Positions 54,198-63,786 are shown, counted from the first letter of the stretch. The stretch is 64,000 bases of DNA from Pseudomonas asgharzadehiana (GCF_019139815.1 NZ_CP077079.1:4402001-4466000); one strand, 5' to 3'. A program made the numbers and translations. The notes: generated by a model not told the origin, from the letters alone.

Positions 54198-54617
54198 CTT
54201 AAAAACCAGACCAGTCAGCAACTCGCCATGGAAGCGTTCTTCTTCGGCTACCAGGCCTTTACCGCCAAGGCTGACGAAATGCTCGAGCGGCGCGGCCTGA
54301 GCCGGGTGCACCAGCGCATTGTGTTTTTTATCGCGCGCTACCCGGCGTTGAGCGTCAAAGAGCTGTTGGAATTACTCGGCGTGAGCAAGCAGGCGCTGAA
54401 CATGCCGCTGCGCCAATTGCAGGAAATGCACCTGGTGCAGAGCATTGCGTCCGAGACCGACAAGCGCAAACGCTTGCTGGAGTTGACCGACGAAGGCCGG
54501 CGTTTCGAGCAGTCGTTGCGCCGTGAACAGGTAAAGCTGTTGCAGCGTGCGTTCAGTGAAACCGGGGAAGAGGCGGTGGCCGGATGGTTGGCGGTCAATC
54601 AGGCCCTGAGTGGGTGA
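54189..54617 (+). CDS. MarR-type winged-helix transcriptional regulator
   Basis: 142 residues from the ATG at 54189. Winged HTH: RVHQRIVFFIARYPALSVKE, LLELLGVSKQALNMPLRQLQ, then the wing SIASETDKRKRLLELTDEGR. Dimerising helices lie at both ends. Divergent from an aminotransferase gene, with two matching inverted repeats in the spacer, one over its own start. That points to autorepression and control of the aminotransferase/GST unit; the inducer is unknown. Confidence 0.88.
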   Translation: MLDLKNQTSQQLAMEAFFFGYQAFTAKADEMLERRGLSRVHQRIVFFIARYPALSVKELLELLGVSKQALNMPLRQLQEMHLVQSIASETDKRKRLLELTDEGRRFEQSLRREQVKLLQRAFSETGEEAVAGWLAVNQALSG

Positions 54618-54669
54618 ATTAGCCTTTCATCCAATTCTGAGTACATAATCAAAAACATTATTTGCTTTA

Positions 54670-54681
54670 TTTGTATACAAA
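54670..54681. promoter_or_regulatory. Palindrome TTTGTATACAAA before the NCS2 permease
   Basis: A perfect 12-bp palindrome 110 bp upstream of the permease start, matching the TTGTATACAA core between uraH and puuE. This sort of site is typical for FCD-type GntR regulators. Probable purine-responsive operator. Confidence 0.6.
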
Positions 54682-54791
54682 AGCATAATTCGCTTCGTGC
54701 GAGTTCCTGACCTATTAGTCAACAAACCCGCCAGTACCTCACAGCGCCCGCGCGCTGGCCATAACAATAAAATGCTTGAGGAGTACTCGCT

Positions 54792-56138
54792 GTGGATAGC
54801 CGCAAATCCGAAGCCCCAACGCTCGACCACGCCATACCGCACAGCGGCTGGCTGGAACGCCTGTTTAAACTGCGCTTGCATGGCACCACAGTGAAGACCG
54901 AGCTGATCGCCGGCCTCACCACCTTCATCACCATGGCCTACATCATCTTCGTCAACCCCAACATCATGGCCGACGCCGGCATCGATCACGGCGCGGCCTT
55001 TGTCGCCACCTGCATCGCCGCTGCGCTGGGCTGCCTGCTGATGGGCCTGTATGCCAACTGGCCTGTAGGCCTGGCACCAGGGATGGGGCTGAATGCGTTT
55101 TTTACCTACACCGTGGTCGGCACCATGGGCTACAACTGGGAGACCGCGCTGGGTGCGGTGTTTATCTCAGGGGTGCTGTTCATGATCCTGACCCTGTCGC
55201 GCATTCGTGAATGGCTGCTCAACAGCATTCCCGTGAGCCTGCGCCACGCCATGGGCGCGGGCGTCGGTTTGTTCCTGGGGGTGATCGGCCTGAAAACCGC
55301 CGGCATCATCGTCGACAGCCCAGCCACTCTGATCAAGCTGGGCTCGCTGCATGAGCCCGCGCCGCTGCTGGCGGCCATCTGTTTTCTGTTAATCGCGATC
55401 CTCAGCTATCACCGCGTGTTCGGCGCGATCCTGCTCAGCATCATCGCCGTGACCCTGGCGGGTTGGCGCCTGGGCCTGGTGCAGTACCAAGGCATCGTCG
55501 CCAGCCCGCCGAGCCTGGCGCCGACCTGGATGGCCATGGACGTGATGGGCGTGTTCAACGTCAGCATGATCAGCGTGGTGTTTGCGTTCCTGTTCGTGCA
55601 CATGTTCGACACCGCCGGCACCTTGATGGGCGTGGCCCAGCGCGCGGGCCTGGTGAACGCCGACGGCCGGATCGAAAACCTGTCCCGTGCCTTGAAGGCC
55701 GACAGTGCGTCCAGCGTGTTCGGCGCCATGGTCGGCGTGCCACCGGTGACCAGTTATGTGGAAAGCGCCGCCGGCGTGGCCGCGGGTGGGCGCACCGGGT
55801 TGACCGCCGTCACCGTGGGCGTTTTGTTTGTCGCCGCGATGTTTTTCGCGCCGCTGGCCGGCATGATTCCGGCGTATGCCACAGCGGGTGCGTTGATCTA
55901 CGTGGCGATGCTGATGATGAGCGGCATGGCGCAAATCGAGTGGGACGACGCCACCGACAGCATTCCGGCGATTGTCACCATGATCATGATGCCGCTGACC
56001 TTTTCGGTCGCCGACGGTATCGCCCTGGGCTTTATCACCTACGTGGCGCTCAAGGCCGGCACCGGCAAGCACAAGGAAATTTCCGTGAGCCTGTGGGCGT
56101 TGTGTGCGATTTTCATTGCCAAGTTTGTCTTCCTGTAA
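54792..56138 (+). CDS. NCS2/AzgA-type guanine-hypoxanthine permease
   Basis: 448 residues from a GTG with GAGGAG 8 nt upstream. About 12-14 membrane helices. AzgA features: LRLHGTTVKTELIAGLTTFI, TMAYIIFVNPNIM, ANWPVGLAPGMGLNAFFTYT, GLFLGVIGLKTAGIIVDSPA, and MFDTAGTLMGVAQRAGLVNA. It imports adenine, guanine or hypoxanthine with protons. A palindrome shared with the ureide genes lies upstream and a terminator downstream, so it fits a purine salvage/catabolism regulon. Confidence 0.93.
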   Translation: MDSRKSEAPTLDHAIPHSGWLERLFKLRLHGTTVKTELIAGLTTFITMAYIIFVNPNIMADAGIDHGAAFVATCIAAALGCLLMGLYANWPVGLAPGMGLNAFFTYTVVGTMGYNWETALGAVFISGVLFMILTLSRIREWLLNSIPVSLRHAMGAGVGLFLGVIGLKTAGIIVDSPATLIKLGSLHEPAPLLAAICFLLIAILSYHRVFGAILLSIIAVTLAGWRLGLVQYQGIVASPPSLAPTWMAMDVMGVFNVSMISVVFAFLFVHMFDTAGTLMGVAQRAGLVNADGRIENLSRALKADSASSVFGAMVGVPPVTSYVESAAGVAAGGRTGLTAVTVGVLFVAAMFFAPLAGMIPAYATAGALIYVAMLMMSGMAQIEWDDATDSIPAIVTMIMMPLTFSVADGIALGFITYVALKAGTGKHKEISVSLWALCAIFIAKFVFL

Positions 56139-56158
56139 CCGCGGAAGTGGCGAATACT

Positions 56159-56182
56159 GCCTCGCCTTCGGGCGGGGCTTTT
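56159..56182 (+). terminator. Rho-independent terminator of the NCS2 permease
   Basis: GCCTCGCC TTCG GGCGGGGC TTTT, an 8-bp stem with a stable UUCG tetraloop, 20 bp after the stop. Confidence 0.85.
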
Positions 56183-56201
56183 ACATGAATGGAGGACTGT
56201 A

Positions 56202-56828
56202 ATGAGCGTGGAAACCTGGCTGCTGTTCAGCGGCGCTGCATTGATCGTGATCCTGATCCCCGGCCCGCTGTCGCTGCTGATGATCAGCAACAGCCTCAAC
56301 TATGGCCTGCGCCGCTCCTACCCGGCGTTCCTCGGCGGGGTATTTGCGTCGATCTGTCTGTTGAGCGCGTCGGCCTTGGGCCTGGGCGCGCTGTTGCTGG
56401 CATCGGAACAGTTGTTCAGCGCCCTGAAGATCGTCGGCGCGCTGTACCTGTTCTACCTCGCCTGGCAGAGCTGGCAGCAATCGCGCCTGCCGTCCCAGGG
56501 CGCGGTGGTTCCACAGGCCGCTGCGGTGCCGCGCTTTCGCGCGTTGTTTGGCCGCGCGTTTGTGCTGGGCGCCAGCAACCCCAAGGACATCCTGTTTTTT
56601 GCCGCGTTCCTGCCGCAGTTTCTCAGCAGTGAACACCCTTTCCTGGCGCAGTTGCTGGTCATGATCGCCACTTGGACCGTGCTCGACCTGCTGTGCAAGC
56701 TGGCTTACGGCCTCGGCGCCCATGGCGCGGCGCGGTATTTGCGCAGCGGCAAGGGGCAGAGTTGGTTCAATCGGGTGAGTGCGGGGTTGTTTGGCGGGGC
56801 GGGTGCCGCAGCGCTGATCAACCGCTGA
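56202..56828 (+). CDS. LysE family amino acid/homoserine lactone exporter
   Basis: 208 residues, six membrane helices. LysE/RhtB features: IPGPLSLLMISNSLNYGLRR near residues 25-44, ALKIVGALYLFYLAWQSW, and GRAFVLGASNPKDILFFAAF with the conserved NPK. Exports amino acids or derivatives. TGGAGGAC precedes the ATG. Its 3' end abuts the remains of a toxin gene on the other strand, yet the C-terminus (FNRVSAGLFGGAGAAALINR) looks intact. Confidence 0.92.
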   Translation: MSVETWLLFSGAALIVILIPGPLSLLMISNSLNYGLRRSYPAFLGGVFASICLLSASALGLGALLLASEQLFSALKIVGALYLFYLAWQSWQQSRLPSQGAVVPQAAAVPRFRALFGRAFVLGASNPKDILFFAAFLPQFLSSEHPFLAQLLVMIATWTVLDLLCKLAYGLGAHGAARYLRSGKGQSWFNRVSAGLFGGAGAAALINR

Positions 56829-58575
56829 TCTTTCATGACGAAGACCGTTCGGTTCAGCGGCGCATCCGTACCCGTCTCAAGCAACCGGTAATACTTGCCC
56901 TGCTGTTTAAGCACGTAGTAATTGCGTTCCAACGGCAACCCTCCGGCCCCGGAGAGAGCCGAGGTCGCGGCAAAGGGAGCACTCGACAAAGGCACCACCG
57001 GCTCAACCTGCACCAGAAAGACCCCAGGCGCCGATTCTACCGCCGGCAGGTCGGCGATTATCTCAGTGCTCCAGCCACGCCATTCGTCGGTAGCAGCCGC
57101 AGAATTGCGGATCATCCGCTCCGGAATCGTTCCAGAGCCTTGAAGCGAACGATGGGCGACGGCGACGTCAAGCGGTGGAGTGAGCCAGGCCTGGCTAAGC
57201 GCAGGCGGGGCATACGACTGAAAGCGGCATGCAACCTGGCCACAGAAAAGCCAACGGGAACGCCGGGCTTTTTCACCTTCGGCCCCGGCAGAAAGTTCAT
57301 CAACAGGTCAATGATGAAAAACGCCGCCATAAACCCCACATCCACCGCATCACGGGCATCGCCACTCAGGTGATAACGCCGCGCCGCGAGCAGCAGCTCA
57401 TAGGCTTGGTTAATAAACCCAGATAACGGTGAGAAAAAAGACCACGCACCCCGCCAGACCGAGCTGCCCTGATCCAGGCGGCGCACGCGATATTTATCCA
57501 ATGTCTTGGCGGAATTGCAGGCCGCTTGAGTCTGCCTTTGCAGATCCTGCACAGGGGCGCGGTATAACAGCGCCGACGCATCGCTTTGTGACGTAGCGAC
57601 AATCGCCAGCCAATTGAGCGGGTCCGAGGCGATTTGCTCATGAACCACTTGCTCGATTTCGTCGGCGAGGGCTGTCGGTGCAAGGTGCTTGACCTTGAAC
57701 GAGCGGATGAACTCAGCCACGACCCACGCGCCGCGAATGTAAAAACCCAAGGGTGTCTGTATGAGTTGATCGAGAACGCCGGCTTTGCGGGCTGCGTCGG
57801 GGTGATGGGTGATCGCCTCAAACGCCCAGTCCGGCGCGACTTGGCGCGCCAGCCGCTTAACGTTTGCGGCCAATGCACCGATACGGTTGAGTTCGGCATG
57901 GGCCAATTGCAGGCTGGCATATTCGCTAAGGACCAAGGCGTGCGGCGCGGCCGGCCAATACACCACGCAGTGCCCGCTGCTTTGGCCATGAATGACCACG
58001 ATGCCCGCGATATAGCGATCGTGCTGCATGGTGTGCCCTACCAGATGCACCACGCACAGCTGCAACACGTGCTGGTTTTTCCGCAGATCTTGCGGCGTTC
58101 GCGCGGCCATCGCCAGGGTGAACAGGCTTTGGGCGGTCACACTCAGCCCCTGTCGCGCCGCTGAAAAAAGCTGCAATCGCCCACGGTCTTCCAACGTGCG
58201 GTTCATGAGTGCAGGCAGACGCCCCTCCTCAACGACAGGCTCGAAGGCAGAACGCGAACTCGAACACGCGTTTACCGGCGTCGTTTATCAAGGTGCGTAT
58301 CGTGGCCGCATGAGCCTGGCACTGAGTGTCCAACGCCAAAAGCGCCTGATAGGCCGGCGTGTCCTGACCCGGCTCGGCCAGGTCCAACAACGCCAGCAGG
58401 CTTTTCCCATAACGCTTGACCTGGTGCTCGACGGTTCGCAGGGCCAGGTCAGGCGAGGTACTGGCAAAGATGATTTCTTCGTGTCGGCGCTGTCGGTCCC
58501 ACTCCAGCAAGTCTTCACGGATCCCTCCCAGGCGCGCAGTGCCCGCCCACAGTTCCCTGGGCCTCTCGATCTATC
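56829..58575 (-). pseudogene. Remnant of a DUF6543/dermonecrotic-toxin-like gene, frameshifted and truncated
   Basis: Three consecutive reading frames on the minus strand form one protein-like sequence. The first (about 58572-58229) runs ELWAGTARLGGIREDLLEWD to a stop after FEFAFCLRACR. The second continues from about 58255 (FEPVVEEGRLPALMNRTLED) to 57112, with IAGIVVIHGQSSGHCVVYWP, the segment seen in DUF6543 toxins just before YEYA-like motifs, and a hydrophobic FMAAFFIIDLLMNFLPGPKV. The third begins at 57115 (MIRNSAAATDEWRGWSTEII) and ends near the lysE gene. An in-frame TAG near 58574 and lack of a start show loss of the 5' part; the C-terminal effector is gone. Ancestry is inferred from resemblance to the intact toxin at 20860-25647. 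Confidence 0.72.
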
Positions 58576-58655
58576 GGCGAGACTCACCTGAAAGCCCGCA
58601 GTGTGCAAGGGCAAAGTCTTTGAGTCGCTTTGGGGGTGTGAAGCGCGGTGACGAC

Positions 58656-59009
58656 TCAGCTGCCTCGGTAGGTCGAGTAGCTGTAAGGCGAAATCAGCAG
58701 CGGCACGTGGTAGTGGTCTTGCTCGGCACTGATGCCAAAGCGCAGCACCACCACGTCGAGGAAGGCAGGTTCGGGCAATTGCACGCCACGGGCACGGTAG
58801 TAATCGCCGGCGCTGAACTGCAACTGGTAGACGCCACTGCGGTAGTCGTCGCCTTGCAGCAGCGGTGCGTCGCAACGACCGTCGCTGTTGGTGACCGCGC
58901 TGGCGACCCACTCAAGCTGCGTGCCTTCGACGCGGTACAGTTGAACCTGGATGGCGCTGCCGGGGCAGCCGTGGGCAGCATCCAGTACGTGTGTGGTCAG
59001 TCGTCCCAT
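58656..59009 (-). CDS. uraH: 5-hydroxyisourate hydrolase
   Basis: 117 residues, transthyretin-like: MGRLTTHVLDAAHGCPGSAI at the N-terminus with the catalytic His, DGRCDAPLL and the diagnostic C-terminal YSTYRGS. It opens 5-hydroxyisourate (the product of urate oxidation) to OHCU. GGGAG precedes the ATG. Divergent from puuE and the rest of the pathway, with two TTGTnnACAA-type sites in the spacer. Confidence 0.96.
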   Translation of the reverse strand: MGRLTTHVLDAAHGCPGSAIQVQLYRVEGTQLEWVASAVTNSDGRCDAPLLQGDDYRSGVYQLQFSAGDYYRARGVQLPEPAFLDVVVLRFGISAEQDHYHVPLLISPYSYSTYRGS

Positions 59010-59103
59010 GGATCGGGCTCCCTTAAGTCGAGTGAAAACGGGCCGCCCCTTTACAGGGCATGAAAAAGCGGGCGACGGGCTGATTAAGACACTTTAAACA
59101 AAA

Positions 59104-59115
59104 ATTGTACACAAT
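59104..59115. promoter_or_regulatory. Operator-like ATTGT-AC-ACAAT, uraH side
   Basis: Perfect 5-bp arms around AC, 95 bp before the uraH start. Same arms and spacing as TTGTATACAA at 59299 and 54671. Confidence 0.6.
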
Positions 59116-59298
59116 AAAAATTACAAAGTTTTGCTGCGGCTTCCCAGCGTGGTCTTGGCCGCGAATTCTCAAGAGGCCTTGCTTTTAAACGACCTTTTAT
59201 CCATTTACTGACCAAGCGGGCAAGTTTATTGCAAGGCTAAGCGGTGAGGGCAGGCTGGAAAAAATGCAGAAATACAGGCTTACAAAGTGATCATCAAG

Positions 59299-59308
59299 TT
59301 GTATACAA
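59299..59308. promoter_or_regulatory. Operator-like palindrome TTGTATACAA, puuE side
   Basis: Perfect 10-bp palindrome 82 bp before the puuE start, identical to the core at 54671-54680 upstream of the NCS2 permease. Confidence 0.62.
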
Positions 59309-59389
59309 TCAGCCCATCGCTGTGACGCCACCCGATCTTTTCCGCCGGCCGCCACATACTTGCTACCACGCACAAGAAGGAAGACTGCA

Positions 59390-60316
59390 GTGAGCGCTGA
59401 CTACCCACGCGACCTGATCGGTTACGGCAGTAACCCTCCTCACCCCCACTGGCCGGGCAAGGCGCGCATCGCGTTGTCTTTCGTACTCAACTACGAAGAA
59501 GGCGGCGAGCGCAACATCTTGCACGGCGACAAAGAGTCCGAAGCCTTCCTCTCGGAAATGGTCTCGGCCCAACCGCTTCAGGGCGAGCGCAACATGAGCA
59601 TGGAGTCGCTGTACGAATACGGCAGCCGTGCCGGCGTGTGGCGCATCCTCAAGCTGTTCAAGGCATTCGATATTCCGTTGACCATCTTCGCCGTGGCCAT
59701 GGCCGCCCAGCGCCATCCGGATGTGATCCGTGCCATGGTCCAGGCCGGCCACGAGATCTGCAGCCACGGTTACCGCTGGATCGACTATCAGTACATGGAC
59801 GAGGCCCAGGAACGCGAGCACATGCTCGAAGCCATCCGCATCCTCACCGAGCTGACCGGCGAACGCCCGCTGGGCTGGTACACCGGCCGCACCGGCCCCA
59901 ATACGCGGCGGCTGGTAATGGAAGAAGGCGGTTTCCTCTACGACTGCGACACCTACGACGACGACCTGCCCTACTGGGAGCCGAACACCCCCACCGGCAA
60001 GCCGCACCTGGTGATCCCTTATACGCTGGACACCAACGACATGCGCTTCACTCAGGTGCAGGGTTTCAACAAGGGCGATGATTTTTTCGAGTACCTCAAA
60101 GACGCTTTCGACGTGCTTTACGCCGAAGGGGCCGAGGCGCCGAAGATGCTCTCCATCGGCCTGCATTGCCGCCTGATCGGCCGCCCTGCCCGCTTGGCGT
60201 CGTTGAAGCGCTTTATCGAGTACGCCAAAAGCCACGAACAGGTGTGGTTCACCCGTCGCGTCGATATTGCCCGCCACTGGCACGAAACCCACCCCTGCAC
60301 GGGAGCGGTGAAATGA
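59390..60316 (+). CDS. puuE: Allantoinase PuuE (polysaccharide deacetylase fold)
   Basis: 308 residues from a GTG at 59390 (AAGAAGGAAG upstream). Starts VSADYPRDLIGYGSNPPHPH; the deacetylase-like barrel has ALSFVLNYEEGGERNILHGD, YGSRAGVWRILKLFKAFDIP, AGHEICSHGYRWIDYQYM and LSIGLHCRLIGRPARLASLK. It hydrolyses allantoin to allantoate without the usual metal of AllB-type enzymes. Its stop overlaps the start of uraD (ATGA). First gene of the plus-strand ureide operon. Confidence 0.95.
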   Translation: MSADYPRDLIGYGSNPPHPHWPGKARIALSFVLNYEEGGERNILHGDKESEAFLSEMVSAQPLQGERNMSMESLYEYGSRAGVWRILKLFKAFDIPLTIFAVAMAAQRHPDVIRAMVQAGHEICSHGYRWIDYQYMDEAQEREHMLEAIRILTELTGERPLGWYTGRTGPNTRRLVMEEGGFLYDCDTYDDDLPYWEPNTPTGKPHLVIPYTLDTNDMRFTQVQGFNKGDDFFEYLKDAFDVLYAEGAEAPKMLSIGLHCRLIGRPARLASLKRFIEYAKSHEQVWFTRRVDIARHWHETHPCTGAVK

Positions 60317-60828
60317 CTGCGTTTCACAGCCTGAAACCGTCGACCTTGAGCCGTGACGCCTTTGTCGCCGCCTTCGCCGATATCTACGAACATTCGCCAT
60401 GGGTGGCCGAAAAGGCCTACGACCTGGGCCAGGACGCGTCGATCGACCAGATCGAAACCCTGCACCAGCGCATGAGCGACATCCTGTTGAGCGCCGATCA
60501 TGCCAGCCAACTGGCGTTGATCAATGCTCACCCGGACCTGGCCGGCAAAGCGGCCGTCCAGGGCCAACTCACCCAAGCCAGCACCGATGAACAGGCTGGC
60601 GCGGGGATTCACCAATGCACGGCCGAAGAGTTCTCACGCTTCACCGAGCTGAACGATGCCTACAAGGCCAAGTTCAAGTTTCCCTTCATCATGGCGGTAA
60701 AAGGCAGCAACCGGCACCAGATCCTTGCCGCGTTCGAAACGCGCATCCACAACTCTGCGGACGCCGAGTTCAAATGCGCGCTGGACGAGATCAACAAGAT
60801 CGCGTTGTTCCGCTTACTGACCCTCTAA
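60313..60828 (+). CDS. uraD: 2-oxo-4-hydroxy-4-carboxy-5-ureidoimidazoline decarboxylase
   Basis: 171 residues: LSRDAFVAAFADIYEHSPWV, LINAHPDLAGKAAV with the catalytic His, STDEQAGAGIHQCTAEEFSR and KFKFPFIMAVKGSNRHQILA. It turns OHCU into S-allantoin, between UraH and PuuE in the pathway. ATG overlaps the puuE stop by 4 bp, so translation is coupled. Confidence 0.96.
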   Translation: MTAFHSLKPSTLSRDAFVAAFADIYEHSPWVAEKAYDLGQDASIDQIETLHQRMSDILLSADHASQLALINAHPDLAGKAAVQGQLTQASTDEQAGAGIHQCTAEEFSRFTELNDAYKAKFKFPFIMAVKGSNRHQILAAFETRIHNSADAEFKCALDEINKIALFRLLTL

Positions 60829-60870
60829 GCAGTCCATCCCCAGCCACTCTATCTAAGGCAGACAAGAAGA

Positions 60871-61866
60871 ATGAAAGCGCAACCCGTACCTTTCGAGAAG
60901 TTCGTCAACCTGGCCGACGCCCGCCTGGGCACCAAGATTCTCTCGGTGACCGATGACTGGTTCGCTGACGCCAACCGCCTGTTCCAGCCGACCCCGGCCG
61001 TGTGGAAGGAGGGCGTTTTCGATGACAACGGCAAGTGGATGGACGGCTGGGAATCGCGCCGCAAGCGCTTCGAAGGCTACGACAGCGCGGTGATCCAACT
61101 CGGCGTACCGGGCCGAATCAAGGGCGTGGACATCGACACTTCATTCTTCACCGGCAACTTCCCGCCGTCGGCCTCCCTGGAAGCCTGCTTCCTGGCTTCG
61201 GGCGAGCCGGACGAAAACACCCAGTGGACCGAAGTGCTGTCGGCCGTCGAGCTGCAAGGCAACAGCCACCACTACCACGAGATCAACCACGAACAGGCGT
61301 TCAGCCACCTGCGCTTCAACATTTACCCGGATGGCGGCGTGGCCCGCCTGCGGGTGTACGGCGTGCCGTACCGCGACTGGTCGTCTGTAGGCGACAACGA
61401 ACAGGTCGACCTGGCCGCCGCGCTCAATGGTGGCCGTGCCCTGGCCTGTTCCGATGAACACTTCGGCCGCATGAGCAACATCCTCAACCCCGGCCGCGGC
61501 ATCAACATGGGCGACGGCTGGGAAACCGCACGGCGTCGTACACCGGGCAATGACTGGGTGATCGTCGCGCTGGGCCACCCGGGCGAGATCGAAAAAATCA
61601 TCGTCGATACCCTGCACTTCAAGGGCAACTACCCGGACACCTGCTCGATCCAGGGTGCCTTCGTAAAAGGCGGCACCGACAGCCAGATCGAAACCCAATC
61701 GTTGTTCTGGCGCGAACTGCTGCCGGCGCAGAAGCTGGAAATGCACGCCGAACACACCTTCGCCGAGCAGATCAAGGCGCTGGGGCCGATTACCCACATC
61801 CGCTTGAATGTGTTCCCGGACGGTGGTGTGAGTCGCCTGCGTGTGTTGGGCAAGGTAGCCAAATAA
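60871..61866 (+). CDS. alc: Allantoicase
   Basis: 331 residues built of two homologous halves: first half with [20 protein letters not shown] and [20 protein letters not shown], second half with [20 protein letters not shown] and [20 protein letters not shown]. Both end in the same pattern (H.R.N..PDGGV.RLRV). Converts allantoate to urea and ureidoglycolate. 42 bp after uraD in the same operon. Confidence 0.96.
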   Translation: MKAQPVPFEKFVNLADARLGTKILSVTDDWFADANRLFQPTPAVWKEGVFDDNGKWMDGWESRRKRFEGYDSAVIQLGVPGRIKGVDIDTSFFTGNFPPSASLEACFLASGEPDENTQWTEVLSAVELQGNSHHYHEINHEQAFSHLRFNIYPDGGVARLRVYGVPYRDWSSVGDNEQVDLAAALNGGRALACSDEHFGRMSNILNPGRGINMGDGWETARRRTPGNDWVIVALGHPGEIEKIIVDTLHFKGNYPDTCSIQGAFVKGGTDSQIETQSLFWRELLPAQKLEMHAEHTFAEQIKALGPITHIRLNVFPDGGVSRLRVLGKVAK

Positions 61867-61926
61867 GGGTCGACCCAATCGCGGTAGACCAGACAACATC
61901 AAATTCGAAAACTTAAGAAGACAGCC

Positions 61927-62430
61927 ATGCGCACACTGATGATCGAACCCCTGACCAAAGAAGCCTTCGCCCCTTTCGGAGACGTTATCGAAACCGACGG
62001 CAGCGATCACTTCATGATCAACAACGGGTCGACCATGCGCTTTCACAAACTGGCGACGGTCGAAACAGCACAGCCTGAAGACCGCGCCATCATCAGCATC
62101 TTCCGCGCCGACGCGCTTGATATGCCGTTGACCGTGTGCATGCTGGAGCGACACCCGCTGGGCAGCCAGGCTTTCATTCCGCTGCTCGGCAACCCCTTTC
62201 TGATCGTGGTCGCGCCACTTGGCGATGCACCTGTATCGGGCTTGGTCCGCGCCTTCGTTACCAACGGCAGGCAGGGCATTAATTACCATCGCGGCGTCTG
62301 GCACCACCCGGTGCTGACGATCGAAAAGCGGGATGACTTCCTGGTGGTTGATCGCAGTGGCACAGGCAATAACTGCGATGAGCATTTTTTTGAAGAGGAT
62401 GAGCGGTTGATCCTCGCCCCCCACCAATAA
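61927..62430 (+). CDS. allA: Ureidoglycolate lyase
   Basis: 167 residues: MRTLMIEPLTKEAFAPFGDV, FRADALDMPLTVCMLERHPL GSQAFIPL (split here for length), and INYHRGVWHHPVLTIEKRDD. Cleaves ureidoglycolate to glyoxylate and urea, the last step of the pathway in this operon. Lies 60 bp after alc and 51 bp before puuD. Confidence 0.95.
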   Translation: MRTLMIEPLTKEAFAPFGDVIETDGSDHFMINNGSTMRFHKLATVETAQPEDRAIISIFRADALDMPLTVCMLERHPLGSQAFIPLLGNPFLIVVAPLGDAPVSGLVRAFVTNGRQGINYHRGVWHHPVLTIEKRDDFLVVDRSGTGNNCDEHFFEEDERLILAPHQ

Positions 62431-62481
62431 GAGAAGGCCGGATCACCCGACAACAAGGGTGACAGGCGAGAGGTAAAGACT

Positions 62482-63765
62482 GTGGAAGCACATCTGTTGG
62501 AATGGCTGAACCTGAGCGTGCGCTGGGTTCACATGATCACTGGCGTCGCCTGGATCGGCGCTTCTTTCTACTTTGTCTGGCTGGAAAACAACCTTAATCG
62601 CGTCAATCCCAAGAGCGGCCTGGCCGGTGACTTGTGGGCGATCCACGGTGGCGGTATCTACCACCTGGAAAAATACAAACTGGCCCCACCGACCATGCCG
62701 GACAACCTGCACTGGTTCAAATGGGAAGCCTATTTCACCTGGATGTCGGGCGTCGCGCTGCTGTGCGTGGTGTTCTACTGGAACCCCACGCTGTACCTGC
62801 TCGCCCCCGGCAGCACACTCAGCGGCACCGAAGGCGTGTTGCTGGGCATCGGCTCACTGTTCGCCGGCTGGTTTATCTATTCCTTCCTGTGCGACTCGGC
62901 CCTGGGCAAGCGCCCTGCCCTGCTCGGTTTTATCCTGTTCGTGCTGTTGATTGCGGCCGCCTATGGCTTCAGCAAAGTGTTCAGCGGCCGTGGCGCCTAC
63001 CTGCACGTGGGTGCGGTGATCGGCACCATCATGGTGGGCAACGTGTTCCGCATCATCATGCCGGCGCAGCGCGCGCTGGTGGCCGCCATCGCCGAGAACC
63101 GCACACCCGACCCGGCCCTGCCGGCCAAGGGCTTGCTGCGTTCACGCCACAACAACTACTTCACCTTGCCGGTGCTGTTCATCATGATCAGCAACCACTT
63201 CCCGAGCACCTACGGCAGCCAATACAACTGGCTGATCCTGGCGGGTATCGCGGTGGCGGCGGTGTTGGTGCGGCATTACTTCAACACCCGTCACAACAGC
63301 CAGAAGTACGCGTGGACCCTGCCGGTGGGCGCGTTGGCGATGATCAGCCTGGCGTACGTCACCGGGCCCAAGCCGGCGGAGCCGATTGCCAAGGCACCCG
63401 CGGCCATCGAATACCAGCCACTGCCGGAAACGGCGTTGGGCGGCGGCTTGAAACCCGCAGCGCCCGCCGCGCCGGCCGCTGAACCGGCACCGGCCCAGGC
63501 CGGCACCGACTTCGGCCAGGTGCACCATGTGATCGAGCAACGCTGCACGGTGTGCCACTCGGCCAAACCCACCAGCCCGTTGTTCAGCACCGCACCGGCC
63601 GGCGTGATGTTCGACACCCCGCAGCAGATCCAGCAGCAGGCCGCGCGCATCCAGGCGCAAGCCGTGGCGAGCCAGATCATGCCACTGGGCAACATCACGC
63701 AGATGACCCAGCAGGAGCGGGATTTGATTGGTGCCTGGATCAATCAGGGGGCGCGAACCAACTGA
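62482..63765 (+). CDS. puuD: Membrane urate hydroxylase PuuD with cytochrome c domain
   Basis: 427 residues from a GTG (GAGAGGTAAAG upstream). The N-terminal two-thirds has about eight membrane helices (LSVRWVHMITGVAWIGASFY; HNNYFTLPVLFIMISNHFPS). An Ala/Pro linker leads to a C-terminal periplasmic cytochrome c domain with heme site CTVCH at residues 355-359 and a later SQIMPLGN axial Met. It oxidises urate to 5-hydroxyisourate with electrons passed to the respiratory chain, feeding UraH. This explains why no soluble uricase is present in the operon. Confidence 0.95.
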   Translation: MEAHLLEWLNLSVRWVHMITGVAWIGASFYFVWLENNLNRVNPKSGLAGDLWAIHGGGIYHLEKYKLAPPTMPDNLHWFKWEAYFTWMSGVALLCVVFYWNPTLYLLAPGSTLSGTEGVLLGIGSLFAGWFIYSFLCDSALGKRPALLGFILFVLLIAAAYGFSKVFSGRGAYLHVGAVIGTIMVGNVFRIIMPAQRALVAAIAENRTPDPALPAKGLLRSRHNNYFTLPVLFIMISNHFPSTYGSQYNWLILAGIAVAAVLVRHYFNTRHNSQKYAWTLPVGALAMISLAYVTGPKPAEPIAKAPAAIEYQPLPETALGGGLKPAAPAAPAAEPAPAQAGTDFGQVHHVIEQRCTVCHSAKPTSPLFSTAPAGVMFDTPQQIQQQAARIQAQAVASQIMPLGNITQMTQQERDLIGAWINQGARTN

Positions 63766-63786
63766 TCTGATACATACAGGATTGCT

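Larger units (their letters stand above)
59010..59389. promoter_or_regulatory. Divergent control region of the ureide pathway genes
   Basis: 380 bp, A/T rich at 59080-59130 and 59280-59310, between uraH and puuE. It contains the two operator-like palindromes listed separately, one nearer each gene, and no gene of its own. Confidence 0.6.

Noticed and set aside
57112..58206. 364-codon ORF taken as an intact hypothetical gene
   Set aside because: Its sequence continues meaningfully in other frames on both sides and lacks a ribosome site, so it is better read as the middle of a frameshifted toxin gene.
58288..58911. 207-codon minus-strand frame overlapping uraH and the toxin remnant
   Set aside because: It is out of frame with both uraH and the toxin-like reading, and its translation is low-complexity Arg-rich.
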